A DNA stretch of 64,000 nucleotides from Streptomyces parvus. Its GTDB lineage: Bacteria; Actinomycetota; Actinomycetes; Streptomycetales; Streptomycetaceae. The notes beneath the pieces were generated by a model, which saw only the letters and a list, made by a program, of their open reading frames with translations, made no database searches and was not told the origin of the DNA. Location: contig NZ_BMRY01000005.1 of the NCBI RefSeq assembly GCF_014648875.1, forward strand, positions 1-64,000, given 5' to 3'. The translations under genes were made by a program, and so were the position numbers. Shown here in pieces: positions 27,110 to 36,160 of the stretch (within the stretch, counting starts at the first letter, position 1; each line of letters starts with the position of its first letter).

Positions 27110-28654
27110 GTGACCGACAGTGCTGGCCCGCCGTCCGACCCGGACCGCCCGGAAGCCACCGAGGGCGGGGGCCAGCAGGACGGCACCCCGCAGGACGGCA
27201 CACCGGAGAGCGGTTCGCCGCAGGACGGTTCGCCGCGGAGCGGCGCGCCTCAGGGCAGTCCCTCCCAGAGCGGTTCGCCCCAGGACGGCACCCCTCAGGA
27301 CAGCCCCCCTCAGGGCGATGTCCCGCAGGAGAAGGGCCCGACCGCCGCTGAGGCCGATACGGCCGACGGTGCTGGTGCCGCCGAGCCCGAGGCCGAAGCC
27401 GGCGCCGCCGCGTCGGGGGAAGCCGAGGGCGGGGCCGAGCCCGCGGCCGGCCCCGTCCGGGACGGGGCCGACGGTGTGCAGACCTGGGCCGATCAGCCCA
27501 AGGACGGCATCCTCGCCGCCCGCAGGAGCCACTGGCTGCGCTGGACCGCGCTCGCCGCCTCGTTCCTCGTCCTGATCGCCGCAGGGGTCGGCTGGTGGAT
27601 GTACAAGAAGCTCGACGGGAACATCACCACCGATACCGGCGCCGTCGCCGAGCTCAAGGCGTACGAGAAGGAGCGGCCGACCCCGGTCGTCGTGGACGCC
27701 CAGAACATCCTGCTCATCGGGTCCGACAGCCGGGCCGGGGACAATCGCAAGTACGGGCGGGACGACGGCGGCAGCCAGCGCTCCGACACCACGATCCTGC
27801 TGCACCTCGCGGCGGACCGGAAGAGCGCGACGGCCGTGTCGATCCCCCGCGACCTGATGGTGGAGATCCCCAGCTGCCGCACCGCGGACGACAAGAAGAC
27901 GCGGGAGCGGTTCACCCAGTTCAACGCGGCGTTCGAGCTCGGCGGCACCGCCTGCACGATCCGGACCGTGGAACGGATGACCGGCATCCGCGTCGATCAC
28001 CACATGGTCGTCGACTTCAACGGCTTCAAGGACATGGTCGACGCCGTCGACGGGGTCGAGATCTGCCTCAAGGAGCCGATCAACGACAAGGACGCGCACC
28101 TGGAGCTCCCGGCCGGCCGGCAGACGCTGAACGGCGAGGAGGCCCTCGGTTACGTACGGGCGCGCAAGTCCCTCGGCAACGGCAGCGACACCGAACGCAT
28201 GGAGCGCCAGCAGCAGTTCCTCGGCGCTCTCGTCAACAAGATGCAGAGCAACGGCGTCCTCCTCAACCCGACGCGGCTCTACCCGGTGCTGGACGCGGCC
28301 ACCAAGTCGCTGACCACCGACCCGGGGCTGGCCTCGCTGCGCGATCTGTACGACCTGGTGCGCGGGATGCGCGACGTACCGACCGAGCAGGTGCAGTTCC
28401 TGACCGTGCCCCGACAGCCGTACCGTAACGACCCCAACCGGGACGAACTCGTCGAACCGGACGCGGGTGACCTGTTCAAGCAACTCCGCGAGGACAAGCC
28501 CGTCGCCGTGGTCCCGGCCGATGAACTCGAAGAGGCGGAACGGGACCAGGAGAGTGGACGGGACGGAAAGCCGGACGACGCCGCGTCCGAAAGCCCGACG
28601 CCGACACCCACCTATTCGGGTTCGAGTGCGGCGGACGACCTGTGCAAGCAGTAA
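27110..28654 (+). CDS. LCP family phosphotransferase 1
   Basis: 514 aa from GTG 27110, with GAAGGA 11 nt upstream; an ATG at 27098 abuts the ribosome site and is unlikely. The long cytoplasmic N-terminus (1-140) has imperfect SGSPQDG/DGTPQDG repeats, then one membrane helix (WTALAASFLVLIAAGVGWWMY, about 145-165). The extracytoplasmic LCP domain follows: NILLIGSDSRAGD, SDTTILLHLAADR, SIPRDLMVEIP, RVDHHMVVDFNGFKDMVDAV and EEALGYVRARKS. LCP enzymes move glycopolymers from undecaprenyl-phosphate carriers to peptidoglycan. No LytR_C domain; the tail is acidic. First of five LCP genes. Confidence 0.92.
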   Translation: MTDSAGPPSDPDRPEATEGGGQQDGTPQDGTPESGSPQDGSPRSGAPQGSPSQSGSPQDGTPQDSPPQGDVPQEKGPTAAEADTADGAGAAEPEAEAGAAASGEAEGGAEPAAGPVRDGADGVQTWADQPKDGILAARRSHWLRWTALAASFLVLIAAGVGWWMYKKLDGNITTDTGAVAELKAYEKERPTPVVVDAQNILLIGSDSRAGDNRKYGRDDGGSQRSDTTILLHLAADRKSATAVSIPRDLMVEIPSCRTADDKKTRERFTQFNAAFELGGTACTIRTVERMTGIRVDHHMVVDFNGFKDMVDAVDGVEICLKEPINDKDAHLELPAGRQTLNGEEALGYVRARKSLGNGSDTERMERQQQFLGALVNKMQSNGVLLNPTRLYPVLDAATKSLTTDPGLASLRDLYDLVRGMRDVPTEQVQFLTVPRQPYRNDPNRDELVEPDAGDLFKQLREDKPVAVVPADELEEAERDQESGRDGKPDDAASESPTPTPTYSGSSAADDLCKQ

Positions 28655-28878
28655 AGCAATTGCCAAGACACAGAACATAATCGGCGCGTAATGGGAAGTA
28701 TGCCCGGTTGTAAGGGGGGTGGAATGTGTCACGCACGTCGCTCGACCTGGAATCGGCCGGATAGTGTGACGCGATCCGGTGCTTCCGGCCGTCAGGTCGT
28801 GCACTGCTGGAGCGAAGGAACGAGCGCCTTGTCGGGGGAGGGCGCCTCGCGTGGCACCGACGGAGGACGCAGGCAACC
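28655..28878. other. Intergenic region between LCP 1 and LCP 2
   Basis: 224 bp, less GC-rich than the flanks, especially 28655-28740. The spacing suggests an independent promoter for LCP 2, but I cannot pick a convincing -35/-10 pair. No terminator-like hairpin is obvious. Confidence 0.4.
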
Positions 28879-30657
28879 GTGGACGCGCACAGTCGTGGAC
28901 GGGCGGACGATATCGACCCCGCCGACCAGTGGGTACTCAACCCGCACACCGGTAATTACGAATTGCGACTGGACCACTCCGCTGGGGAGTCGAACAGTTC
29001 CGCGCGTACGGCGACTGCCGAGGAAACCGGCCGCCGCAGGGAGTCTCGGGCCGGTTCGTCCCGGGAGGGTTCGGGACGCCGCGCGGCCGGTTCGCGCGGG
29101 GGTGCCACGGACACGTCGCGCCGCGAGGTGCCGGGCCAGCGCAGCCGCCGCAGCTCCCAGGCGGGCCGCGGCGCCGCCGAGCCCCCCACGACCGGCCGCC
29201 GGAAGCGCAAGCCGCAGAAGTCGCGCAAGAAGAAGGCGCTGCTGTGGACGGGCGGTGTGATGGCGTTCGTGGTGGTGGGCACCTCGATCGGCGTGTACAC
29301 CCTGTACCAGAAGCTCAACGGGAACATCGACTCCATCGACGTCGGTGACGCCGGCAGCAAGAACGTCGTCACCGACGGCCCGATGAACATCCTGGTCATC
29401 GGCACCGACAAGCGCACCGGCAAGGGCAACGAGGGCTACGGCGACAAGGGCAGCGAGGGCCACGCCGACACCAACATCCTGTTCCACGTCTCCGAGGACC
29501 GGACCAACGCGACGGCGATGAGCATCCCGCGCGACCTGGTGACCGACATCCCCGAGTGCGAGACGAAGCAGTCGGACGGCACCTCCACCACCATCCCCGG
29601 CACCCCGAACGAACGCTTCAACACCAGCCTCGGCCAGAACGGCCGCGATCCCGGCTGCACCATGAAGACGGTCGAGAACATCACCGGCCTCAAGCCGGAC
29701 CACTTCATGATGGTCGACTTCAACGCGGTCAAGGAGCTGACCACCGCGGTCGGCGGCGTCGAGGTCTGCATGTCGAAGCCGGTCGACGACCCGAAGTCGC
29801 ATCTGGTGCTGCCGCAGGGCAAGTCGAAGGTGCAGGGCGAGAAGGCGCTGGCCCTGCTCCGTACGCGCGACAGCTTCGGCAACCGGAGCGACCTCGACCG
29901 GATCAAGGTGCAGCAGCAGTTCCTCGGCTCGATGATCCGCGAGATGAAGTCGAGCGACACCCTGACCAACCCGAAGAAGCTGTACAAGCTGGCCGACGCC
30001 GCCACCAACGCGCTGACCGTCGACTCGGCCATCGGTGACGCTCAGAAGCTGATGACGCTCGCCCAGGAGATCTCCAAGGTCGACACGAAGAACATCACCT
30101 TCCTCACGATGCCGGTGATAGACAACCCGGCCGAGCCGAAGCCCGTCACCGTGGTCGTGGACCCGGTCAAGGGCGAGCAGCTCTTCGCGATGATGCGCTC
30201 CGACACCTCGCTGACCGAGGTGAAGCAGAAGGAGAAGGACGCCAAGAGCAAGCAGGCGGCCCTGCTCAAGGGCCCGAAGGCCGACCCCGCCGACGTACGG
30301 GTGGACGTCCTCAACGGCGGCGAGATCCCCGGTGCGGCCGGTTCGACCGTCACCTGGCTCCAGAACGAGCAGGGGGTGCTGAAGTCCACCAACAAGGCCA
30401 ACGCACCCGAGAAGATCAAGAAGACGACGCTGGAGTACGCGCCCAACCAGGCCGATCAGGCCCGGGCGCTCGCCGAGATGATGGGGCTTCCCGCGACGGC
30501 CATGAAGAAGGGCACCGCCGACGCCGAGGGGCTTGAGGCGATGGTGCTCACGCTGGGGGCGGACTTCAAGGGCGCGGGCCAGCTCATCACCGGGCCGACG
30601 AAGGCTCCGGAAGGCGTCGAGCAGGCGAGCGCCGACAAGGCGGTATGCGCCAAGTGA
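28879..30657 (+). CDS. LCP family phosphotransferase 2 with LytR_C domain
   Basis: 592 aa from GTG 28879 (VDAHSRGRADDID, AGG 6 nt upstream). A basic Ser/Arg-rich cytoplasmic region (about 35-115), a membrane helix (ALLWTGGVMAFVVVGTSIGV), then the LCP core: MNILVIGTDKRTG, ADTNILFHVSEDR, SIPRDLVTDIPEC, KPDHFMMVDFNAVKELTTAV and EKALALLRTRDSFGNRSD. After the core a LytR_C domain (about 472-575) begins VRVDVLNGGEIPGAAG. Likely the same reaction as the neighbours with different substrate preference or timing. LCP 3 starts 37 bp further on, so the two are probably co-transcribed. Confidence 0.93.
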   Translation: MDAHSRGRADDIDPADQWVLNPHTGNYELRLDHSAGESNSSARTATAEETGRRRESRAGSSREGSGRRAAGSRGGATDTSRREVPGQRSRRSSQAGRGAAEPPTTGRRKRKPQKSRKKKALLWTGGVMAFVVVGTSIGVYTLYQKLNGNIDSIDVGDAGSKNVVTDGPMNILVIGTDKRTGKGNEGYGDKGSEGHADTNILFHVSEDRTNATAMSIPRDLVTDIPECETKQSDGTSTTIPGTPNERFNTSLGQNGRDPGCTMKTVENITGLKPDHFMMVDFNAVKELTTAVGGVEVCMSKPVDDPKSHLVLPQGKSKVQGEKALALLRTRDSFGNRSDLDRIKVQQQFLGSMIREMKSSDTLTNPKKLYKLADAATNALTVDSAIGDAQKLMTLAQEISKVDTKNITFLTMPVIDNPAEPKPVTVVVDPVKGEQLFAMMRSDTSLTEVKQKEKDAKSKQAALLKGPKADPADVRVDVLNGGEIPGAAGSTVTWLQNEQGVLKSTNKANAPEKIKKTTLEYAPNQADQARALAEMMGLPATAMKKGTADAEGLEAMVLTLGADFKGAGQLITGPTKAPEGVEQASADKAVCAK

Positions 30658-30694
30658 CACCGGGGCACCGCGCCGCGGCGGAAATCTGAACAGC

Positions 30695-32422
30695 ATGGGG
30701 GGTCCGGTGGGACGGAGCAGCACGTCCGGGGAGAAGACGCGATCACGCGTCCGCCGCGCCGATCGGCTCGGCGGAGGCGAGGGCGGGGGCGAGGGTGGGA
30801 GCGGCACCGGGGGCGGCAGCCGGGACGCGGAGGACGGCGACGCGCCCGCGAGCGGCGGGAGCGGCCGGCGGGCCGAGGGGCACCGGCGCGGCGGCCCGGC
30901 CGGCGCCCGGGGCCGCAGCAGCCGTCGCGCGCCCAAGAGCGGCAAGCGGCGCGTCCTGCGCTGGAGCGCCTCCGTGCTCGCGGTGCTCATACTCGGCACC
31001 GGCGGCGCCGGATATCTCTACTACGAGCGGCTCAACAGCAACATCAAGAAAGAGGATCTGACCCTCGGCGACAAGCAGATGGCCGATCACAAGGCCAACG
31101 CCGCCGGGCAGACCCCCCTCAACATCCTGCTCATCGGTTCCGACGCCCGGGACTCCGAGGCCAACCAGAAGCTGGGCGGCGCCAAGGAGACCTTCGGCGG
31201 GACACCGCTCGCCGATGTGCAGATGCTGCTCCACCTCTCCGCGGACCGCAGCAACCTCTCCGTCATCAGCATGCCGCGCGACACCATGCTGAAGATGCCC
31301 AAGTGCACCGCCCCGGACGGCAAGGTCTACCCGGCCAGCACGCGCGACGTACAGACCAATGAGAGCCTGGGGCGCGGCGGTCCGGGGTGCACGGTCGCCA
31401 CCTGGTACGAGCTGACCGGCATCCGGATCGACCACTTCATGATGATCGACTTCGCGGGCGTGGTCTCCATGGCCGACGCCATCGGCGGTGTCCCGGTCTG
31501 CGTCGACGCCAACATCCACTCACGCAGCGCCGACGGCAAGGGCTCCGGACTGAAGCTGGAGAAGGGCACCACGTCCATCAAGGGCGAGCAGGCCCTCCAG
31601 TGGCTGCGCACCCGGTACGGCTTCGAGGACAACACCGACCTGGGGCGGGCCAAGGCCCAGCACCAGTACATGAACTCGATGGTGCGTCAGCTGCGCAAGG
31701 GCACCAAGCTCACCGATCCGGCGAAGCTGATGAACCTCGCCGAGGCGGCCACGAAGGCGCTGACGGTCGACAAGGGGCTGGACACGGTCAAGAAGCTGTA
31801 CGACCTGGCCGAGGAGTTCAAGAAGGTCCCGACGAAGCGCATCACGATGTCGACGATGCCGAACGTGTACGGCACCGGCGTCAACAGCGGCCGGGTGTAC
31901 CCGAAGGCGGGCGACGCCGAGCAGCTGTTCCGGATGGTGCGGGACGACGTACCGCTGGACGGCAAGGCCTCGAAGCGGAAGAAGCCGGAGGAGCCCAAGG
32001 ACCCGTCCGCGCCGGTCGGCGAGATCGCCGTCTCCGTACGGAACGGGACCGCGACCGACGCCCTCGGACCGGCGTCGGGGCGGGCCGGCGAGGTGGCGGA
32101 CCAGCTGAAGAACGCGGGCTTCGGGCGGACCAGCGTCGACTCGGGCAACGTGACCGGGGTGGCGCGCACGGGGATCCTGTACCCGAGCGCGGATCTGGAG
32201 GGCGACGCACAGGCGGTCGCCAAGGCGCTCGGGGTTCCGCTGTCGCAGGTGAAGCGGTCCACCGACGTGTCGGGGATCTCGCTCGCGGTGGGCGCGGACT
32301 GGCGCGAGGACGGGGCCTATCCGGTGTCCAAGGGCACGGAGAAGACCCCGGAGTCGGCGGGCGCCCTCAACGGCGAGGACGAGGGGGCCTGCATGAAGGT
32401 CAACCCGAACTACACCTGGTGA
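30695..32422 (+). CDS. LCP family phosphotransferase 3 with LytR_C domain
   Basis: 575 aa from ATG 30695 (MGGPVGRSSTSGEK); a GTG at 30707 with GGGGGG just before it is an alternative. Cytoplasmic Gly/Arg-rich part (about 20-85), membrane helix (LRWSASVLAVLILGTGGAGYLYY), LCP core with LNILLIGSDARDSE, ADVQMLLHLSADR, SMPRDTMLKMPKC, RIDHFMMIDFAGVVSMADAI and EQALQWLRTRYGF, and a LytR_C domain opening with IAVSVRNGTATDALGP. It ends at a strong bidirectional terminator shared with the convergent glycosyltransferase. Confidence 0.93.
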   Translation: MGGPVGRSSTSGEKTRSRVRRADRLGGGEGGGEGGSGTGGGSRDAEDGDAPASGGSGRRAEGHRRGGPAGARGRSSRRAPKSGKRRVLRWSASVLAVLILGTGGAGYLYYERLNSNIKKEDLTLGDKQMADHKANAAGQTPLNILLIGSDARDSEANQKLGGAKETFGGTPLADVQMLLHLSADRSNLSVISMPRDTMLKMPKCTAPDGKVYPASTRDVQTNESLGRGGPGCTVATWYELTGIRIDHFMMIDFAGVVSMADAIGGVPVCVDANIHSRSADGKGSGLKLEKGTTSIKGEQALQWLRTRYGFEDNTDLGRAKAQHQYMNSMVRQLRKGTKLTDPAKLMNLAEAATKALTVDKGLDTVKKLYDLAEEFKKVPTKRITMSTMPNVYGTGVNSGRVYPKAGDAEQLFRMVRDDVPLDGKASKRKKPEEPKDPSAPVGEIAVSVRNGTATDALGPASGRAGEVADQLKNAGFGRTSVDSGNVTGVARTGILYPSADLEGDAQAVAKALGVPLSQVKRSTDVSGISLAVGADWREDGAYPVSKGTEKTPESAGALNGEDEGACMKVNPNYTW

Positions 32423-32446
32423 CGCCGTAACGGCACGCGCACGCGA

Positions 32447-32481
32447 GGAAGGGCCCCGACGCTCGGCGTCGGGGCCCTTCC
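32447..32481. terminator. Bidirectional terminator, LCP 3 / glycosyltransferase
   Basis: A 16-bp stem, GGAAGGGCCCCGACGC (32447-32462) with its exact complement at 32466-32481 and a 3-nt loop. It lies between two convergent stops. Confidence 0.88.
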
Positions 32482-32504
32482 GTACGTCCGGGGCGTCCCC
32501 GGGC

Positions 32505-33533
32505 TCAGACGGTCTCGCTGCTGCCGGTCATCGCCGGGCGGCGGCTCGCGATGACCCGCTTGGCCAGGGACCGGGGGCTGGTGAGGAAGCCGAAGCCCCA
32601 GCACATGTGCATGGTCGCCAGGGCCACCGGGATCTGGGCGCGGGCCTTCAGCGAGAGTCCCTTGCCCGCGGGCAGCGACCCGGCGACGATCGCGGCGACG
32701 TAACCGCCGGGGACGACCAGCGCCCACGGGGTGACGGTCGCGCCCAGGACCAGGCCAGCCGCGATGGCGACGACGGCGGTCGGCGGGGCCAGGTAGCGGA
32801 GGTTGATCGAGCCGGCGTGGTAGCGGGCGACGACGTGGCGCCAGCGGCCGTAGTCCTTGTACTGCTTGGCGAGCGCCTTCACCGTGGGGCGCGGGCGGTA
32901 CTGGACCTTCAGCTCGGGCGAGAACCAGATCAGCCCGCCGGCCTCGCGGATGCGGAAGTTCAGCTCCCAGTCCTGGGCGCGGATGAACTCGACGTTGTAG
33001 CCGTCCGCCCGCTCCAGGGCCTCGCGGCGGAAGACGCCCAGGTAGACGGTCTCGGCCGGGCCCGCCTGGCCGCCGGTGTGGAAGGCCGCGTTGCCGACGC
33101 CGATCTTCGAGGTCATCGCGGCGGCGACGGCGTCCTCCCAGGCGTTCTCGCCCTCGGCGTGCATGATGCCGCCGACGTTCTGCGCGCCGGTCTCCTCCAG
33201 GAGGCGCACGGCGGTGGCGATGTAGTTCGGCGAGAGCATGCCGTGGCCGTCGACCCGGACGACTACCGGGTGGCGGGAGGCCTTGATCGCCGCGTTGAGG
33301 GCGGCCGGGGTGCGGCCGGTGGGGTTGGGCACGGTGTGGACGCGGGGGTCCTCGGCGACCAGCTCGGCGGCGATCTCGTCCGTCCGGTCGGCGGAGGGGC
33401 CGAGCGCGATCACGACCTCCATCTCGCCGGGGTACTCCTGCTCCAGGATGTGCCGGACCGAGTTCCTGAGATGGCGTTCCTCGTTGAGCACCGGCATGAT
33501 CACGGAGACGGCGGGGTACTGCGCGGCAGACAT
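32505..33533 (-). CDS. ExoA-like family 2 glycosyltransferase
   Basis: 342 aa. GT-A domain (1-235): VSVIMPVLNEERHLRNSVRH, GPSADRTDEI, VVRVDGHGMLSP (the metal-binding acidic motif appears as VDGHG), QDWELNFRIREAGGLIWFSP, and the acceptor-end motif KDYGRWRH. Two or three membrane segments follow (LAPPTAVVAIAAGLVLGATV; ALVVPGGYVAAIVAG). The layout matches ExoA-type enzymes that extend exopolysaccharide repeat units on lipid carriers. It is the only leftward gene between LCP 3 and LCP 4, which hints that its polymer is a substrate of those enzymes. Confidence 0.88.
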   Translation of the reverse strand: MSAAQYPAVSVIMPVLNEERHLRNSVRHILEQEYPGEMEVVIALGPSADRTDEIAAELVAEDPRVHTVPNPTGRTPAALNAAIKASRHPVVVRVDGHGMLSPNYIATAVRLLEETGAQNVGGIMHAEGENAWEDAVAAAMTSKIGVGNAAFHTGGQAGPAETVYLGVFRREALERADGYNVEFIRAQDWELNFRIREAGGLIWFSPELKVQYRPRPTVKALAKQYKDYGRWRHVVARYHAGSINLRYLAPPTAVVAIAAGLVLGATVTPWALVVPGGYVAAIVAGSLPAGKGLSLKARAQIPVALATMHMCWGFGFLTSPRSLAKRVIASRRPAMTGSSETV

Positions 33534-33784
33534 GTGGTCCTCGGGGGGTCCTCGGGGGCGCCGGGGGGTTTCGTACCCCAGGAGGCGGCTCGGTTTTCGG
33601 CCGCCACGTTACCGCGAATGGGGGACACCGGTGCGCGCCGCCGGGTCGCGGGCGGGGGCCGTGGTCGTATGGGCCTACCGTGCGATTGGTTCCTCGTCCC
33701 TGTTCCCGTAGCACTGTTCCCGCAGCACTCGGCCCCCGCGCACCGCAGAGGTGTCTCCCTTGCACCCCGGAGGTGTCTCCCCCC

Positions 33785-35326
33785 GTGCCCGTACCGCAGC
33801 GACCGCAACGCCCCTCGCAGGGCCCGCCGCACCCCCGCACCACTCCCCCGCGACGCCGCCCGCAGCAGGGCGCCGGGCCACCGCGGGGCACCCGGCCGGT
33901 CCGGCCCCGGAAGCAGGACGAGCGGCCGCGCTGGGGCATGCGGGTGGCCACCGGCCTCTCGGTGCTGGTGCTGGGGGCGGGTGGGATCGGTCACGCCGTG
34001 GTGAGCAGCCTGGAGGGCGGGATCGGCCGGGTCGATCCGTTCCGGGACATGAAGAACCGCCCCGAGGGGGGTCACGGCACGAATCTGCTGCTCGTCGGCA
34101 CGGACGGCCGGGACACGATCACCAAGGCCGAGAAGAAGAAGTACCGGCTCGGCGGCGCGCCCTGCCACTGCACCGACACGATCATGCTGGTCCATCTGTC
34201 GGCCGACCGGCAGCGGGCGAGCGTGGTCAGCCTCCCCCGGGACAGTTACGCCGAGATGCCCGCCCACACCGACCGCACCACGGGCAAGCACCACGAGAGC
34301 CACCCGGTGAAGCTGAACGCCGCGTACGCGGAGGGCGGGCCCACGCTGACCGTGCGGACCGTCGAGAACATGACCAAGGTCAAGATCGACCACTATCTGG
34401 AGGTCGACTTCACCAGCTTCATGAAGACGGTCGACGCGGTGGGCGGGGTGAAGATCTGCACGGCGCGGCCGATGAAGGACTCGTACACCGGTCTGAACCT
34501 GCCCGCCGGCACCCATGAGCTGGACGGCGGCCAGGCGCTCCAGTACGTCCGCTCGCGCCATGTGGACGTGGCCGCCGACCTGGGCCGGATGGAGCGCCAG
34601 CAGAAGTTCATGGCGGCGCTGATCAAGCAGGCGACGAGCAGCGGGGTGCTGCTGAACCCGGTGAAGTTCCAGCAGGTCTCCGGCTCGGTGCTCGGTTCGG
34701 TCCGGGCCGACAAGGGCTTCGGTACGGAGGAGATGCTGGCGCTGGGCAAGGCGATGAAGGACTTCGGCCCTGCCTCGTCGGAGTTCGCGTCCGTGCCCAT
34801 CGGCAACCCGAGCTTGCCGGTCAAGGGCATCGGCTCGACGGTGCAGTGGGACGCGAAGAAGGCGGAGAAGCTGTTCCAGGCCCTGCGCGAGGACAAGCCG
34901 CTGGCCCCGGCGAAGCCGAAGCCGAAGCCCGCGGCGGGCCCGCAGCAGCAGCCCGCGAAGCTGGTCGACGTGGCGCCGAAGGACGTGCGGGTGCAGGTCT
35001 ACAACGGGACCCCGAAGGACGGCCTCGGCCGGACCGTGGACGAGGAGCTGCGCGCGACCGGGTTCACCACGACCGAGGCCCCGCTCAACGGGGACGTGCG
35101 CGAGCTGAAGCGGACGCTCGTGGAGTACGACCCTCGCTGGGACCGGTCGGCGAAGTCCCTGGCCACGGCGCTGCCCGGGAGCGAGCTGAAGGCGGTGAAG
35201 GGCCAGGGTCCGCAGATGAGGGTGACGGTGGGCGCGGACTTCACGAAGGTGCAGCGGGTGAAGGCGGAGCCCCGTCAGACGGGCGAGTTCGGCACGGTGA
35301 GGGGCGACGAGGTGGTGTGCCCGTAG
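33785..35326 (+). CDS. LCP family phosphotransferase 4 with LytR_C domain
   Basis: 513 aa from GTG 33785 (VPVPQRPQRPSQGPPHP), chosen because GGAGGTG ends 9 nt before it; earlier in-frame starts lack such a site. Pro/Arg/Gln-rich cytoplasmic part (1-50), one membrane helix (MRVATGLSVLVLGAGGIGHAV), the LCP core with NLLLVGTDGRDTI, CTDTIMLVHLSADR, SLPRDSYAEMP, KIDHYLEVDFTSFMKTVDAV and GQALQYVRSRHVD, a linker rich in Pro-Lys (PAKPKPKPAAG), and a LytR_C domain (VRVQVYNGTPKDGLG). Divergent from the glycosyltransferase (251 bp between starts). Confidence 0.92.
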   Translation: MPVPQRPQRPSQGPPHPRTTPPRRRPQQGAGPPRGTRPVRPRKQDERPRWGMRVATGLSVLVLGAGGIGHAVVSSLEGGIGRVDPFRDMKNRPEGGHGTNLLLVGTDGRDTITKAEKKKYRLGGAPCHCTDTIMLVHLSADRQRASVVSLPRDSYAEMPAHTDRTTGKHHESHPVKLNAAYAEGGPTLTVRTVENMTKVKIDHYLEVDFTSFMKTVDAVGGVKICTARPMKDSYTGLNLPAGTHELDGGQALQYVRSRHVDVAADLGRMERQQKFMAALIKQATSSGVLLNPVKFQQVSGSVLGSVRADKGFGTEEMLALGKAMKDFGPASSEFASVPIGNPSLPVKGIGSTVQWDAKKAEKLFQALREDKPLAPAKPKPKPAAGPQQQPAKLVDVAPKDVRVQVYNGTPKDGLGRTVDEELRATGFTTTEAPLNGDVRELKRTLVEYDPRWDRSAKSLATALPGSELKAVKGQGPQMRVTVGADFTKVQRVKAEPRQTGEFGTVRGDEVVCP

Positions 35327-35377
35327 GGACGGTTGCGGACGGTTGCCGGGCCGGTGGTAGGCCCGCCCTCGGACCTC

Positions 35378-35479
35378 GGCCTCAGTCACCCCCGGCCTCC
35401 GGCCTCAGTCGCCCTCCGGACCTCGGCCTCACCCGCCCCCGGCCACCGGCCTCAGTCGCCCCGGCCTCCGGCCTCAGTC
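35378..35479. repeat. 23-bp tandem repeat, about five units
   Basis: The string GGCCTCAGTC (or GGCCTCACCC) recurs at 35378, 35401, 35425, 35448 and 35470, a period of about 23 bp, with linkers such as GCCCTCCGGACCT and CCCCCGGCCACC. The last unit covers the thioesterase stop codon. It lies between two convergent genes. Confidence 0.8.
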
Positions 35480-36043
35480 GTCGATTCCCTCGGCGGCGCG
35501 CTTCTCGCGCAGTTCCTTGATCGCGCGGCGGCGGGCGAGCCGGTGGGTGCGCCGGATCTGCGCCTCCTGGTAGCGCCGGTTGTCGCGCTCGGTCTCGGGG
35601 ATCACCGGCGGTACGCGACGCGGCTTGCCGTCCCCGTCGACGGCGGCGAACACCAGATAGGCGCTGCCGACCTGCTGGGCGGGGGTGGACTCGTTCCAGC
35701 GTTCGGCCATCACGCGGACGCCGACCTCCATGGAGGACCGGCCGGTCCAGTTGACCTGGGCCTTCACATGGACGAGGTCGCCGACGCGGACCGGCTCCAG
35801 GAAGACCATCTCGTCCATCGACACGGTCACGGCGGGCCCGCCGGAGTGCCGGCCGGCCACCGCGCCCGCGGCGTCGTCGACCAGTTTCATGATCACGCCA
35901 CCGTGCACCGTGCCGAGGAGGTTGGTGTCGCTGCCGGTCATGATGTGGCTGAGGGTGGTCCGGGACGCCGCGGTCGGCTTGCCCGGAATCTCATCCTCCG
36001 CGCGGTTGGCCGGATCTGTTACGCCAGTGGCCTGATCTGTCAT
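35474..36043 (-). CDS. Hot-dog fold acyl-CoA thioesterase
   Basis: 189 aa from ATG 36043 (MTDQATGVTDPANR). The hot-dog domain (about 25-130) carries SDTNLLGTVHGGVIMKLVDDAAG, in which the Asn, His and Asp of the N-x6-HGG-x4-D pattern are the expected catalytic set of BACH/YciA-type enzymes, and MVFLEPVRVGDLVHVKAQVN. The C-terminal 45 residues are strongly basic (RRTHRLARRRAIKELREKR). It hydrolyses acyl-CoA to free acid and CoA. It is divergent from LCP 5 (117 bp between starts), with no evident functional link. Confidence 0.9.
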   Translation of the reverse strand: MTDQATGVTDPANRAEDEIPGKPTAASRTTLSHIMTGSDTNLLGTVHGGVIMKLVDDAAGAVAGRHSGGPAVTVSMDEMVFLEPVRVGDLVHVKAQVNWTGRSSMEVGVRVMAERWNESTPAQQVGSAYLVFAAVDGDGKPRRVPPVIPETERDNRRYQEAQIRRTHRLARRRAIKELREKRAAEGIDD

Positions 36044-36160
36044 ACCGTCCACCTTATGCGGGGTCCGCGGTCCCGCAGAATGCATCAGGTTCGCAACAGC
36101 CCTGGTGCGATTTCCCTTACACCCTGTAATAGCTGTGGGCCGGGACGGCACACTGTCGGG

